From Methanobacterium sp. (GTDB taxonomy: Archaea > Methanobacteriota > Methanobacteria > Methanobacteriales > Methanobacteriaceae): DNA of 14,387 nt. The notes beneath the pieces were generated by a model. That model was not told the DNA's origin, made no database searches, and saw only the letters and a program-made list of their open reading frames with translations. Numbering within the stretch: position 1 is the first letter of the stretch; each line of letters begins with the position of its first letter. The DNA lies in the NCBI GenBank assembly GCA_003164415.1, contig PLTK01000101.1, forward strand, positions 2,427 to 16,813, read 5' to 3'. Shown piece by piece: positions 1-6,661 of this stretch. A program made the translations under genes and the position numbers.

Positions 1-783
1 GATCTAGCTAACGGTGTTCCATCTACAGATGTACAAGTTAGTGGTACTGAAAATTCATCTGCACAGGCTCAAGCTCAGGCAAAAAATATTCAAGTAGTAC
101 TAGAATCTGGTGCTCTTCCTGTATCAGTTTCTATTGTGGGAATCAATTCAGTTTCAGCAGATCTTGGAAGTCAGTTTAAAACAGGGGCTCTTATAGCAGG
201 ATTCCTGGCACTTTTAGTTATAGCCATAATAATCTTCATTAGATACCGAACACCTGTACTTGTACTTCCAATTATGATTACCAGCATAGCCGAGCTAATA
301 CTTATTCTTGGTGTTGCATCTGTAACACGTTGGAATATTGATCTAGCAGCCATTGCAGGTATAATTGCAGCTATAGGAACCGGTGTAGATGATCAGATTA
401 TAATAACAGATGAAGTATTGAAAAAGGGCATACAAACAAAAAGAACTATAACAGCTCTTAAATTTAAAATTAACAATGCCTTCTTCATCATATTTGCATC
501 TGCAGCAACATTAATAGCTGCAATGTTACCACTGGCATATGTTGGATTTTCAAGAGGTGCAACAGGAATAGGTTTACTGTCAGGTTTCGCCTTCACAACA
601 GTTGTTGGTGTGTTAATCGGAATATTTATTACCAGACCAGTATACGCAAAATTCATTGTATTATTACTTGGAAAGGATAAAAAAGAAGATAAATCCGAAG
701 AGGCGCCTGTTAGGGAAAAAAGACCCGGTAAACAACCTAAAAAGGGGAAGAAAGGAAAGGGTAAAAAAGGTAGAAAACAATAA
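1..783 (+). CDS. secD: Preprotein translocase subunit SecD, C-terminal part (5' end outside window)
   Basis: SecD works with SecF in the cytoplasmic membrane and helps drive protein export through the SecYE channel. The reading frame is open from base 1, so only the last 260 residues are seen. The segment near residues 30-43 (NIQVVLESGALPVS) is the conserved end of the SecD periplasmic/P1 region. It is followed by five to six hydrophobic segments, and IGTGVDDQIIITDE (about residues 125-138) is the SecD membrane-domain signature. From about residue 224 the protein ends in a very basic Lys/Gly tail of roughly 36 residues, presumably cytosolic. secF is not in the window; in archaea it normally lies next to secD, so it may be upstream. 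T-runs just after the stop suggest that this gene ends its transcript. The family call is secure; the tail's role is unknown. Confidence 0.95.
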   Translation, partial: DLANGVPSTDVQVSGTENSSAQAQAQAKNIQVVLESGALPVSVSIVGINSVSADLGSQFKTGALIAGFLALLVIAIIIFIRYRTPVLVLPIMITSIAELILILGVASVTRWNIDLAAIAGIIAAIGTGVDDQIIITDEVLKKGIQTKRTITALKFKINNAFFIIFASAATLIAAMLPLAYVGFSRGATGIGLLSGFAFTTVVGVLIGIFITRPVYAKFIVLLLGKDKKEDKSEEAPVREKRPGKQPKKGKKGKGKKGRKQ

Positions 784-801
784 ACATAAAATGAAAACTC
801 C

Positions 802-829
802 TTTTTTATTATTTTTTTTCATTTTTTTT
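802..829 (+). terminator. Oligo-T terminator after secD
   Basis: Three T-runs (802-807, 812-819, 822-829) lie 19 bases after the secD stop. Archaeal RNA polymerase terminates at such U-rich tracts without needing a hairpin. The assignment rests on composition and position. Confidence 0.6.
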
Positions 830-978
830 ATCTGATAATTAAATTTTAAACCTTATTGTAGCTGTAAACTCTTAAACCATATTGAAATATATGTTAAACA
901 TTGTATACATCTATTTTATATGATACTGCCCCCAATTCATAATAAATATTGGATGTTGTTTAAATAAAAAAAATGTCA

Positions 979-985
979 TTATATA
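979..985 (+). promoter_or_regulatory. Possible TATA box for the PsbP-like gene
   Basis: TTATATA lies about 56 bases before the TTG start codon. A transcript start about 25 bases downstream would give a leader of roughly 30 bases that includes the AGAAGGT ribosome site at 1028-1034. The whole region is AT-rich, so this is tentative. Confidence 0.35.
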
Positions 986-1040
986 CAGTATATGATGGAT
1001 TAGATGTTCATTTAAGTTTAAAAATCTAGAAGGTATAAAT

Positions 1041-1616
1041 TTGCGATTATCAAGAAAATATATTGGATTAATAATAATTGGGATTTTGATACTGATTTTT
1101 GTTGTCTACAACTTAACAAGTACTCCAAATGATTATAAGATCACATCCAATAACATGTCTACAAATAATTTTGTTGGATATGGTGTGAGTTTTAACTTTC
1201 CTTCTGATTGGAACTTAACTACAGATAATAATGGTTTTGATAGTTCACAGGGGATAATTATAACGGTTTCACCTAATGAAGAGAATGATGAAGCTCCACT
1301 ATTCGAGGTTTTAATTATGCCTAACCAAGGTATGTCTGATCAAGATGCAATAAATGCTGCAATAAATACATCTACAAATCCAAGCAGCTGGCATCTAATC
1401 TCAAATAAAACAACTACAATTGATAATAATACTGCATATGTAAACACATTCACAGTTGACGATCCAGCAGATTTCACGGAAAATATGACCTTAGAACAGA
1501 TGAACATTGTTAAAAAAGGAAATACATACACTTTAATGATCCAGACCCCTGTAAACGACTTTAACAATAACCAAGCAAACTTCAACACCATGATAAACAG
1601 CATCAAAATAGAATAA
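1041..1616 (+). CDS. Membrane-anchored PsbP-like surface protein
   Basis: This 191-residue protein has a short basic N-terminus and one hydrophobic segment (about residues 8-27). That acts as an uncleaved anchor or signal peptide and puts the remainder outside the cell. The region from about residue 43 (NFVGYGVSFNFPSDWNL) to the end matches the PsbP-related pattern found in many Methanobacteriales proteins: a Y/F-x-F-x-x-P-x-x-W opening, a central strand around FEVLIMPN, and a closing stretch that ends in MINSIKIE. The function of this archaeal family is unknown; the name comes from the fold of a photosystem II subunit and does not imply photosynthesis. The chain is rich in Asn and has many N-x-S/T sites, as is common for exported archaeal proteins. 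The start is TTG, chosen because AGAAGGT sits six bases before it and the membrane segment follows at once. It appears to be a single-gene transcript. Confidence 0.75.
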   Translation: MRLSRKYIGLIIIGILILIFVVYNLTSTPNDYKITSNNMSTNNFVGYGVSFNFPSDWNLTTDNNGFDSSQGIIITVSPNEENDEAPLFEVLIMPNQGMSDQDAINAAINTSTNPSSWHLISNKTTTIDNNTAYVNTFTVDDPADFTENMTLEQMNIVKKGNTYTLMIQTPVNDFNNNQANFNTMINSIKIE

Positions 1617-1656
1617 CAACTTTTTGACCATTAAATTCATAAATAGAATACCTATA

Positions 1657-1665
1657 TTTTTTTTT
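1657..1665 (+). terminator. T9 terminator after the PsbP-like gene
   Basis: An uninterrupted run of nine T lies 41 bases after the stop codon. A second run (T7) follows near 1701-1707. Together they form a plausible archaeal termination zone. Confidence 0.5.
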
Positions 1666-1855
1666 AATATCTTAATGTTTTAGGATTGCTAATTATAACC
1701 TTTTTTTATTCAATTTAGAATAAAAAAACTTGAAAATGAGTCAAAAATTTATAAAAAAAATTATTTGTATCTAACAATTTAAGAATATAATCATTCTACG
1801 AGTTATAAAATCAAATCAAGTCAACTAGGGTATTTTAATCATAGTTAGGTAAGTG

Positions 1856-1862
1856 TTTATAT
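1856..1862 (+). promoter_or_regulatory. Possible TATA box for pyrI
   Basis: TTTATAT is placed so that transcription would start near 1885, giving a leader of about 50 bases with the ribosome site AAGGGA just before the ATG. Other TATA-like strings are close by, so the choice is tentative. Confidence 0.35.
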
Positions 1863-1938
1863 TTAATAAGATGAATATCACTAATTGATTATCTTACCAT
1901 TTATGGAAATATAAAAAATTAAACTGAAAGGGAATCTT

Positions 1939-2412
1939 ATGAAAACACCTAGGGAACTGAAGGTTAAACCAATTAGAAATGGGACAGTAATAGATCATAT
2001 AACAGCTAATAAAGCATTACATGTTCTTAAAATATTAGGATTGCCAAGTAAAGAAGCAGCAGTAACAATAGCAATGAATGTGAAATCTGCAGATATGGGT
2101 TCCAAGGATATTGTAAAAATAGAAGGAAGAGAACTTCAATCAAGAGAAGTGGATAAAATAGCCCTGATTGCACCAAACGCAACTATAAATATTGTTCGTG
2201 AATATGAAATAGTTGGAAAGGGTAAGGTCAAATTGTTAAATAATATAAAAGGTCTTCTTATCTGTCCCAATCCTAATTGTATAACCAATTCAAACGAACC
2301 TGTTATATCAAAATTCCATGTTATTGATACAGAACCACTAATGCTTAGATGTTACTACTGCGAACGCATTATGAACAACAAGGACATGGAAACACAGTTC
2401 AAACAAAACTAA
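1939..2412 (+). CDS. pyrI: Aspartate carbamoyltransferase regulatory chain
   Basis: PyrI is the regulatory subunit of aspartate transcarbamoylase, the first committed step of pyrimidine synthesis. It binds nucleotide effectors (CTP, ATP) in its N-terminal domain and holds the catalytic PyrB trimers together through a zinc domain. The 157-residue chain is the usual length. Residues 5-100 match the allosteric domain (RNGTVIDHI near the start, then ALHVLKILGLP). The four zinc ligands are all present as Cys109-x4-Cys114 and Cys138-x2-Cys141, the same numbers as in the E. coli protein. The ATG is preceded by GAAAGGGAA with five bases of spacing. pyrB is not adjacent, so this is a solitary pyrI with its own promoter; the catalytic subunit must be encoded elsewhere. 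Confidence 0.96.
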   Translation: MKTPRELKVKPIRNGTVIDHITANKALHVLKILGLPSKEAAVTIAMNVKSADMGSKDIVKIEGRELQSREVDKIALIAPNATINIVREYEIVGKGKVKLLNNIKGLLICPNPNCITNSNEPVISKFHVIDTEPLMLRCYYCERIMNNKDMETQFKQN

Positions 2413-2529
2413 TTCTATTTTTATTAAATATTTTTAAATTTAACATATGAGGCTGTCTCAGTAACTTTTTTTCTTAGATCTTTTTTCAAACTATGTTTAT
2501 CTAAATTACAATAATATATATGCGGATGA
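2413..2529. other. AT-rich stretch with a possible insertion-sequence end
   Basis: Between pyrI and the adhesin remnant lie short T-runs that may terminate pyrI. The string GAGGCTGTCTCAGT (2449-2462) resembles the terminal inverted repeats of some insertion sequences as far as I recall. Its mirror copy is not present in the window and no transposase is seen. This could be a solo end left after deletion or a chance match. Confidence 0.25.
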
Positions 2530-2772
2530 CGGAAAGAAAACTACGATATTTACGATCAGAATAATGATACAGTAGATGCAAGGTATAATTATTGGAACAA
2601 TCCTACAAGCGATTATAACATATGGGGAGACCATGTAGATATTGATCTAATGGAGGATAATCCAATAATAATCACTCCAACAGAACCATTTATCAATATA
2701 ATCAATAATTCAGACTTTATAAAAATAAAGGATTTTCTTAACAAGAACAAAACCTTCGGATACAATCAATAA
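2530..2772 (+). pseudogene. C-terminal remnant of an adhesin-like beta-helix protein
   Basis: An open frame of 80 codons ends at a TAA at 2770-2772. It has no start codon before 2650, and an in-frame TGA lies just upstream at 2527-2529. The segment TVDARYNYWNNPTSDYNIWG (about 2569-2628) resembles the D-A-x-x-N-W/Y-W-G repeat ends of the large adhesin-like, right-handed parallel beta-helix surface proteins that are abundant in Methanobacteriales. The part after it (EDNPIIITPTEP) looks like the spacer that follows such a repeat, and the chain ends in a Lys/Asn-rich tail. Intact members of the family run from hundreds to thousands of residues, so this is a scrap of a lost gene. A possible insertion-sequence end lies about 70 bases upstream. 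Some residual expression as a small protein cannot be excluded, but no ribosome site supports it. Confidence 0.6.
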
Positions 2773-2854
2773 ATATGAACAAATAAAGAATTACCAGTTG
2801 ATATTAAATAACTAATTTATTTGAAATAGAACATTAAACTGGTTGTATATTTCA

Positions 2855-2863
2855 AAATATAAT
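2855..2863 (+). promoter_or_regulatory. Possible TATA box for the YjbQ gene
   Basis: AAATATAAT about 60 bases before the ATG would give a leader of about 35 bases. A second candidate, ATTATATA near 2898, is so close to the start that the mRNA would be leaderless. Neither can be preferred from sequence alone. Confidence 0.3.
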
Positions 2864-2921
2864 TAATAATATATTGTATAGAAAATTTTGATACAAATTA
2901 TATAAGAATTGGTTAAAAAAA

Positions 2922-3329
2922 ATGTTTAGGAAAGTATTTAATATTAAAACAGATAAAAGAATAGAAATCATAGATATAACTCAGGAAATACAGTTAATAG
3001 TTGAACAAAGCCATTATAATAATGGAATTGTTAATATCTATAGTAAACATTCAACTTCAGGAATAGTTATAAATGAAAATGAAACAGGACTTATAAAAGA
3101 CTTTAAAACAGCCTTAGAAAGTTTAATTCCTGTTGAAGGGAATTATAATCATAACTGTATTAACAACAATGCAGATTCCCATATTAGATCCTTTTTTATA
3201 GGTAGCAGTGAAACAGTTCCATTGTACAAGGGAAAATTAGACCTTGGAACATGGCAGAGTATATTCTTTGTTGAACTTGATGGACCTCGAAATAGGAAGG
3301 TAACTGTGACTGTTATGGGACATGAATAA
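2922..3329 (+). CDS. YjbQ/UPF0047 family protein (secondary thiamine-phosphate synthase type)
   Basis: The 135 residues cover the whole family domain. Visible signatures are KHSTSGIVINENE (42-54, with His43 and Asn51), D60, YNHN (75-78), NNADSH (82-87), LGTWQ (108-112) and ELDGPRNR (118-125). The clustered conserved His, Asp and Asn residues are typical of the proposed active site. Bacterial members can replace ThiE weakly in vivo, hence the database name; the true physiological reaction is unsettled, so I give no gene symbol as certain. The ribosome site is poor (GGTT seven bases before the ATG). The gene stands alone, preceded by degenerated DNA and facing pheT. Confidence 0.9.
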   Translation: MFRKVFNIKTDKRIEIIDITQEIQLIVEQSHYNNGIVNIYSKHSTSGIVINENETGLIKDFKTALESLIPVEGNYNHNCINNNADSHIRSFFIGSSETVPLYKGKLDLGTWQSIFFVELDGPRNRKVTVTVMGHE

Positions 3330-3336
3330 TCGAATT

Positions 3337-3345
3337 AAAAAAAAA
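3337..3345 (-). terminator. T9 terminator after pheT
   Basis: Nine A on the + strand read as nine T on the minus strand, 25 bases beyond the pheT stop and inside the 41-base convergent gap with yjbQ. This fits an archaeal oligo-T terminator. Confidence 0.55.
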
Positions 3346-3370
3346 TATATTAATAACTTAATGTTTGTTT

Positions 3371-5053
3371 TTAGTCATTAAATTCCATTTCAAAGGCAAT
3401 CACTGGATATTCGAGTTCAAAGTTGGTTATAACTTCAGGGTCAATTTCTCCAAAAAATCCCTTAACAGAACCTCTAATTTTGTCTCCATTGCCATTAATA
3501 TCTTCATAGATTCCTTTAAATGCTGCACATCTACCCTTTATGAATGAAGGATGGTTTGATGGTTCAAGTTTCATTTTAAGTCCTAAATTAGATACAAATG
3601 AATCTGTGATAGATTTTATTTCCGTGAAGTTTGCATTTGAATGTGTTACTGTACAAGCAATTTTCTTCCGTATAACAGTACCTGTTTCAGTATTTGAGTC
3701 AATATATGCAACATCTCCAATTTCGAATATTTTCTGTGGAAGTTCTTCGTGCTTATTATCCTCTAAAAATTCCATTAAACCGTTTAAAAGATTTTTTCTA
3801 ATCATAGTTCGATCCTGGGAGATTGGCTGGGCAACCATGACATGATCATCTTCATCTACTCGCATGTTAACATAGTGTTGTTTTTCACTTGTTAGCATAA
3901 GACTCATTACCTCATAAAATCCCATACCTATCATAATTTCCCTTACCCTATTTTCAAATGTCTTTGAAATATCAGGATAGGCAACTGTTGCAATCTCGGG
4001 AAGTTGGGCTTTTATCTTGCGGATACAGTATCCTATTGCTATGTTCTCTATAATATCCACTTCGTGTAGTATATCAATACGGTATGCAGGTATTAAAACA
4101 GCTATTTTATCATTGGATTCCTTCTCTGCACCTATCCTCACACGATGGAGCATATCAACAACATCATCGGCTGAAAGTTCAATACCCAATATTTTCCTTG
4201 CATTTACAAGGTTTACAAACATCTTTTTAGGAGTTAGATCCGGTGTTTCAACTGTTCTGTCGTTGTACACAACATCCATTGATTTGATACTGCCTCCAGT
4301 TTCAGCAAATGAACACGCTATGATATTAAGTGCAAAATTTACTGCCCGTTCATCCGTTCCAGTAACATCGATTAAAACATTAACAGTATTTTCAGTTAAT
4401 TTTGTTAATTCACCATTTATTATAGGCGGCATTGACAGAACATTATCTTCAGAATCTGTTATTAATGGATATTTATCGAAGTTATCAAGAAGATGGGCAT
4501 ATTTCGTTCCTTTCTTGTGATCCTTTAAAATTTCTTGGAGGGTCATTTTATTAGATGTTTCTAGCGCAACGAAGGAATATTCATCTGGTTTTGCTGCCTT
4601 GTAGGTGAATGGTGGCTTTAAAACATCTAGGTTGTGTATTCCTATCGCTACTTTTTTCCTGTCACGACCTAAAACCCAGTGAAGATTTTCTTGAAATTCC
4701 ATAAGTCCTTTTAATCCATTCTCATCTAGTGAAATACCTTCAATTATACAGCATACAGTGTATGGTCTTATTTCTCTGAGTTCTGGGTCTACTGTCATGC
4801 TAATTCCGGATTTAGAAACAGCATAATCTGGTAGTCCTTCTTCCATTTTGAGAAATCCTTTAACAGTCCTTGTAATTCCCTCTACACTGTAGTGATCTGG
4901 TCTGTTAGGGAAAAACTCTACTTTGACCTGTTCATCATCATAATTTTCTATATCACTTCCGATCATGGGAAGCATATCTATAAGTTGATCTTTGGTAATT
5001 TCTCTTCCTAAAACTTGGTTAAAATATTCATAGCTGAAGTTTATAACTGGCAT
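3371..5053 (-). CDS. pheT: Phenylalanine--tRNA ligase beta subunit (archaeal type)
   Basis: PheT pairs with PheS in a heterotetramer that charges tRNA-Phe. The 560-residue length is that of the archaeal/eukaryotic form, which lacks the bacterial EMAP-like tRNA-binding domain. The N-terminal domain opens with MPVINFSYEYFNQVLG, and FFPNRPDHYSVEGI (about 48-61) is the conserved archaeal motif. NLHWVLGRDRKKVAIGIHNL (about 124-143) lies in the B3/B4 editing-type domain. Residues from about 275 form the B5 domain, and the region from about 365 (FENRVREIMIGMGFYEVMS) begins the catalytic-like module. The chain ends in EMEFND. The ATG is preceded on the minus strand by AAGGAT, nine bases away. pheS is not next to it. 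The membrane-protein gene upstream on the same strand is 117 bases away with no clear terminator between, so partial co-transcription is possible. Confidence 0.96.
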   Translation of the reverse strand: MPVINFSYEYFNQVLGREITKDQLIDMLPMIGSDIENYDDEQVKVEFFPNRPDHYSVEGITRTVKGFLKMEEGLPDYAVSKSGISMTVDPELREIRPYTVCCIIEGISLDENGLKGLMEFQENLHWVLGRDRKKVAIGIHNLDVLKPPFTYKAAKPDEYSFVALETSNKMTLQEILKDHKKGTKYAHLLDNFDKYPLITDSEDNVLSMPPIINGELTKLTENTVNVLIDVTGTDERAVNFALNIIACSFAETGGSIKSMDVVYNDRTVETPDLTPKKMFVNLVNARKILGIELSADDVVDMLHRVRIGAEKESNDKIAVLIPAYRIDILHEVDIIENIAIGYCIRKIKAQLPEIATVAYPDISKTFENRVREIMIGMGFYEVMSLMLTSEKQHYVNMRVDEDDHVMVAQPISQDRTMIRKNLLNGLMEFLEDNKHEELPQKIFEIGDVAYIDSNTETGTVIRKKIACTVTHSNANFTEIKSITDSFVSNLGLKMKLEPSNHPSFIKGRCAAFKGIYEDINGNGDKIRGSVKGFFGEIDPEVITNFELEYPVIAFEMEFND

Positions 5054-5130
5054 AATATTCTCATCCTTGAACAGATATAATAAATATTTATTATTCCTAT
5101 GTAAATCCTAATTTAAATTCTTATTATGTC

Positions 5131-5138
5131 TTTATATT
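5131..5138 (-). promoter_or_regulatory. Possible TATA box for pheT
   Basis: On the minus strand AATATAAA lies about 78 bases before the pheT ATG, so transcription would start near 5108 and leave a leader of about 55 bases. The surrounding DNA is very AT-rich, so the call is tentative. Confidence 0.3.
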
Positions 5139-5170
5139 CTAATTTCTTGCTTATTTATTTCATGGAAATT

Positions 5171-5551
5171 TTAAGTCGGAAGTCCTATTGCAAAGAGAAT
5201 TATAAAGAAAATTGATTCTATTGTGAAATGTAAACATCTGTGACCTAATGGGTTAAGTTCTATCCCCGATATTTCATGGTAAAGATCTACTGCCATGTGT
5301 ATCATGGCTGCAAGTAATCCAATTTCGAGTGAAAGGAATATAATAGATAACAATACAAAATGGAAACAAGCTTCCATGAATTCATGAACTATCCAGAGTC
5401 GGATATTTGAAGCTACACTTTCCTTTATAACTCCAGCAAGAAGTATATAAAAGTCTGCAAACAGTCCCCACATTATCCTACTGTGGACTTCATCACTAAT
5501 TGCAAGAACAACTGCTATGTAAAACCATAATATTTCCAAGTTAAAAACCAC
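5171..5551 (-). CDS. Small multi-pass membrane protein with patterned His/Glu residues
   Basis: I do not recognise the family. The 126-residue protein has about four hydrophobic segments (roughly 5-18, 28-42, 63-83 and 111-125). His and acidic residues are arranged in repeated clusters: D20-E21-x-H23, H56-E57-x2-E60-x3-H64, H85-x3-D89-x2-H92-E93, and H104-R-x2-H108-x3-E112. Such patterns at membrane edges recall metal-binding membrane enzymes, but no known catalytic motif is matched exactly, so this remains a hypothesis. The start is GTG at 5551 with only a weak upstream AAAAGAG; a TTG four codons later is an alternative. No cleaved signal peptide is apparent. The gene lies 117 bases upstream of pheT on the same strand, which may mean co-transcription. 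Confidence 0.7.
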   Translation of the reverse strand: MVFNLEILWFYIAVVLAISDEVHSRIMWGLFADFYILLAGVIKESVASNIRLWIVHEFMEACFHFVLLSIIFLSLEIGLLAAMIHMAVDLYHEISGIELNPLGHRCLHFTIESIFFIILFAIGLPT

Positions 5552-5629
5552 TCTTTTGAATTCTTTTTATTATTATAATCATATTAATAAAATATTTTAG
5601 GTTTTGAAAACCGTATACTTTATAGATAT

Positions 5630-5930
5630 TTGAATTATGGATATTTTGAAGTATATACATTTTCTAAGATTTATTTTTATCACAAAATTCTAAGAAAATC
5701 AACTATTAATGAGTATACAAAAACTCTAAATCAATATTGTAACTTCACTAATAAAAACCCTACTGAATTAATTGAAGAAGCAGAATTAGATGAAAATCAA
5801 CACACCGTATGAAAAGTTGGAAAATATAAAAAAAACCGATCCTGATGTAATATTTTAAAGTTTTTTGAATGCAAATTATAGAAGTATTATATTAAAGAAT
5901 GTTGGAACTAGTTTTTGGAGAATATTTTGA
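5630..5930 (+). pseudogene. Decayed tyrosine recombinase (integrase), N-terminal core-binding part
   Basis: The frame 5630-5812 encodes 60 residues. From residue 21 (ILRKSTINEYTKTLNQYC, then FTNKNPTELIEEAELDE) it resembles the SAM-like N-terminal DNA-binding domain of archaeal tyrosine recombinases. That family typically continues with a basic R-x-K-x-x-K-I segment and a NYS...T-x-K-N-x-x-T-x-x-x-x-F/Y stretch. Here RMKSWKI follows in frame 1 (5806-5826), and FLNANYRSIILKNVGTSFW follows in frame 3 (from 5862) up to a TGA at 5928-5930. The domain therefore appears broken by at least two frameshifts. No catalytic domain (R...H-x-x-R...Y) is found in the following 700 bases. The remnant suggests a past integrated element or a lost host integrase. 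Homology was judged by eye. Confidence 0.5.
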
Positions 5931-6267
5931 AAACAATATATAAAAGAATTTAATAACATTTATCATTGAAGTACAATTAATTCTTTTATAATCATTTATT
6001 GGTTATAACTATAAATTGTAAAATTGATTTGGTCTTTGAACTATTCATTGCACAGTTTTACAAATTTAAATGCTATTAGGATTGATCACGTAAACAATGA
6101 CATGGCACTATTTTTTTTAAATTTGTTATTAGTTCCTAGTGCGCTATTAAATTCATCAATTATTGAGTTTTAGTTATCCCTTCAATCAACTCAATCCACA
6201 ATTGAAATTTATTTTTCACCTATATTACGTCTGGTCAATATAAAACTTTTTTTCATATAAATGAGTC

Positions 6268-6290
6268 ACATTATATATATTATATAATGT
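6268..6290. repeat. Perfect inverted repeat, 10-base arms with 3-base centre
   Basis: ACATTATATA at 6268-6277 is followed by TAT and then by its exact reverse complement TATATAATGT at 6281-6290. It could be a regulator-binding palindrome, a promoter-like site readable on both strands, or an AT-rich chance event. There is no intact gene beside it to explain an operator. Confidence 0.6.
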
Positions 6291-6402
6291 TCAAGATACA
6301 TTTAAAGCACGTTTATTGCTAGATCTATCTTCTATCGGGATTATATTGAATAAAAAAATGAATCCAAAAAAAATGTTTATACCAAATGATTTATAATCAG
6401 AA

Positions 6403-6411
6403 AATATAATT
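6403..6411 (+). promoter_or_regulatory. Possible TATA box before the GC-rich block
   Basis: AATATAATT is spaced about 25 bases before the point (near 6428-6431) where base composition changes abruptly to GC-richer sequence. That is where a transcript would start if the block were an RNA gene read on the + strand. Confidence 0.25.
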
Positions 6412-6426
6412 AAAAATATCTTAATG

Positions 6427-6540
6427 TGAGCAGAGGGAGTATCCTCCAAAATTTCGAGCGGAACCAATCTCGGGCGAAATTGTTTATGAAGAATAAAATT
6501 CCCAATCCCTAACTGTAGCCCTGCCATATTAAATCGAAAG
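6427..6540. other. GC-richer block, possible structured RNA or foreign gene scrap
   Basis: About 110 bases are clearly richer in G+C than the flanking DNA. AATTTCG at 6450-6456 pairs exactly with CGAAATT at 6475-6481. GCAG near 6430-6433 and CCCTGC near 6523-6528 could pair with one bulge to close a larger structure. In AT-rich archaea such islands often mark structured RNAs. The alternative is a coding remnant. On the + strand one frame reads EQREYPPKFRAEPISGE and continues to a stop. On the minus strand an open frame reads MAGLQLGIGNFILHKQFRPR. Neither is a protein I recognise, so direction and nature are undecided. Confidence 0.3.
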
Positions 6541-6642
6541 ACCTTTATCAAGCCACTTGTTTATCTAAGTTAGAATAGCTGGATAATGTAATTATTAATC
6601 TACCTCTTAACATTGATTAAATGAAAAATAGAGAAATTATTT

Positions 6643-6650
6643 AAAAAAAA
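6643..6650 (-). terminator. T8 terminator after hsp20
   Basis: Eight A on the + strand give eight T on the minus strand, 11 bases beyond the hsp20 stop codon, as expected for an archaeal terminator. Confidence 0.55.
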
Positions 6651-6661
6651 TGTAAAGTTAT

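Larger units (their letters stand above)
1617..1938. other. Gene-free stretch before pyrI
   Basis: This 322-base AT-rich stretch holds the terminator T-runs of the upstream gene and the pyrI promoter. A second TATA-like site, TTTATAAA, lies near 1748. TAAGAT at 1867-1872 is mirrored by ATCTTA at 1891-1896, which would form a short hairpin within or beside the expected pyrI transcript start. No coding frame or RNA gene is recognisable. Confidence 0.5.
5931..6661. other. About 730 bases without a recognisable intact gene
   Basis: This is the longest gene-poor stretch in the window and is mostly very AT-rich. It contains a perfect 10-base inverted repeat (6268-6290), a GC-richer block (6427-6540) described separately, and a T8 terminator for hsp20 on the minus strand (6643-6650). 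No tRNA, CRISPR repeat or recognisable conserved protein was seen. Together with the integrase remnant just before it, the stretch looks like the residue of an old insertion. Confidence 0.5.

Noticed and set aside
2922..3329. Possible loss of active-site residues in the YjbQ protein (NNADSH instead of a two-His motif)
   Set aside because: As far as I recall, N-A-D-S-H is a common form of this motif in the family and the other conserved residues are present, so it was not reported as a defect.
4017..4520. Long + strand open frame opposite pheT
   Set aside because: It lies fully antisense to a clear pheT coding region and its product has no recognisable domain; it is a shadow frame.
6291..6551. 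Minus-strand open frame of 86 codons with TTG start
   Set aside because: It has no ribosome site, spans both the GC-rich block and very AT-rich DNA with a Phe/Ile-rich tail, and matches no protein I know. Only its first part could be a coding remnant, so it is treated under the GC-rich block.
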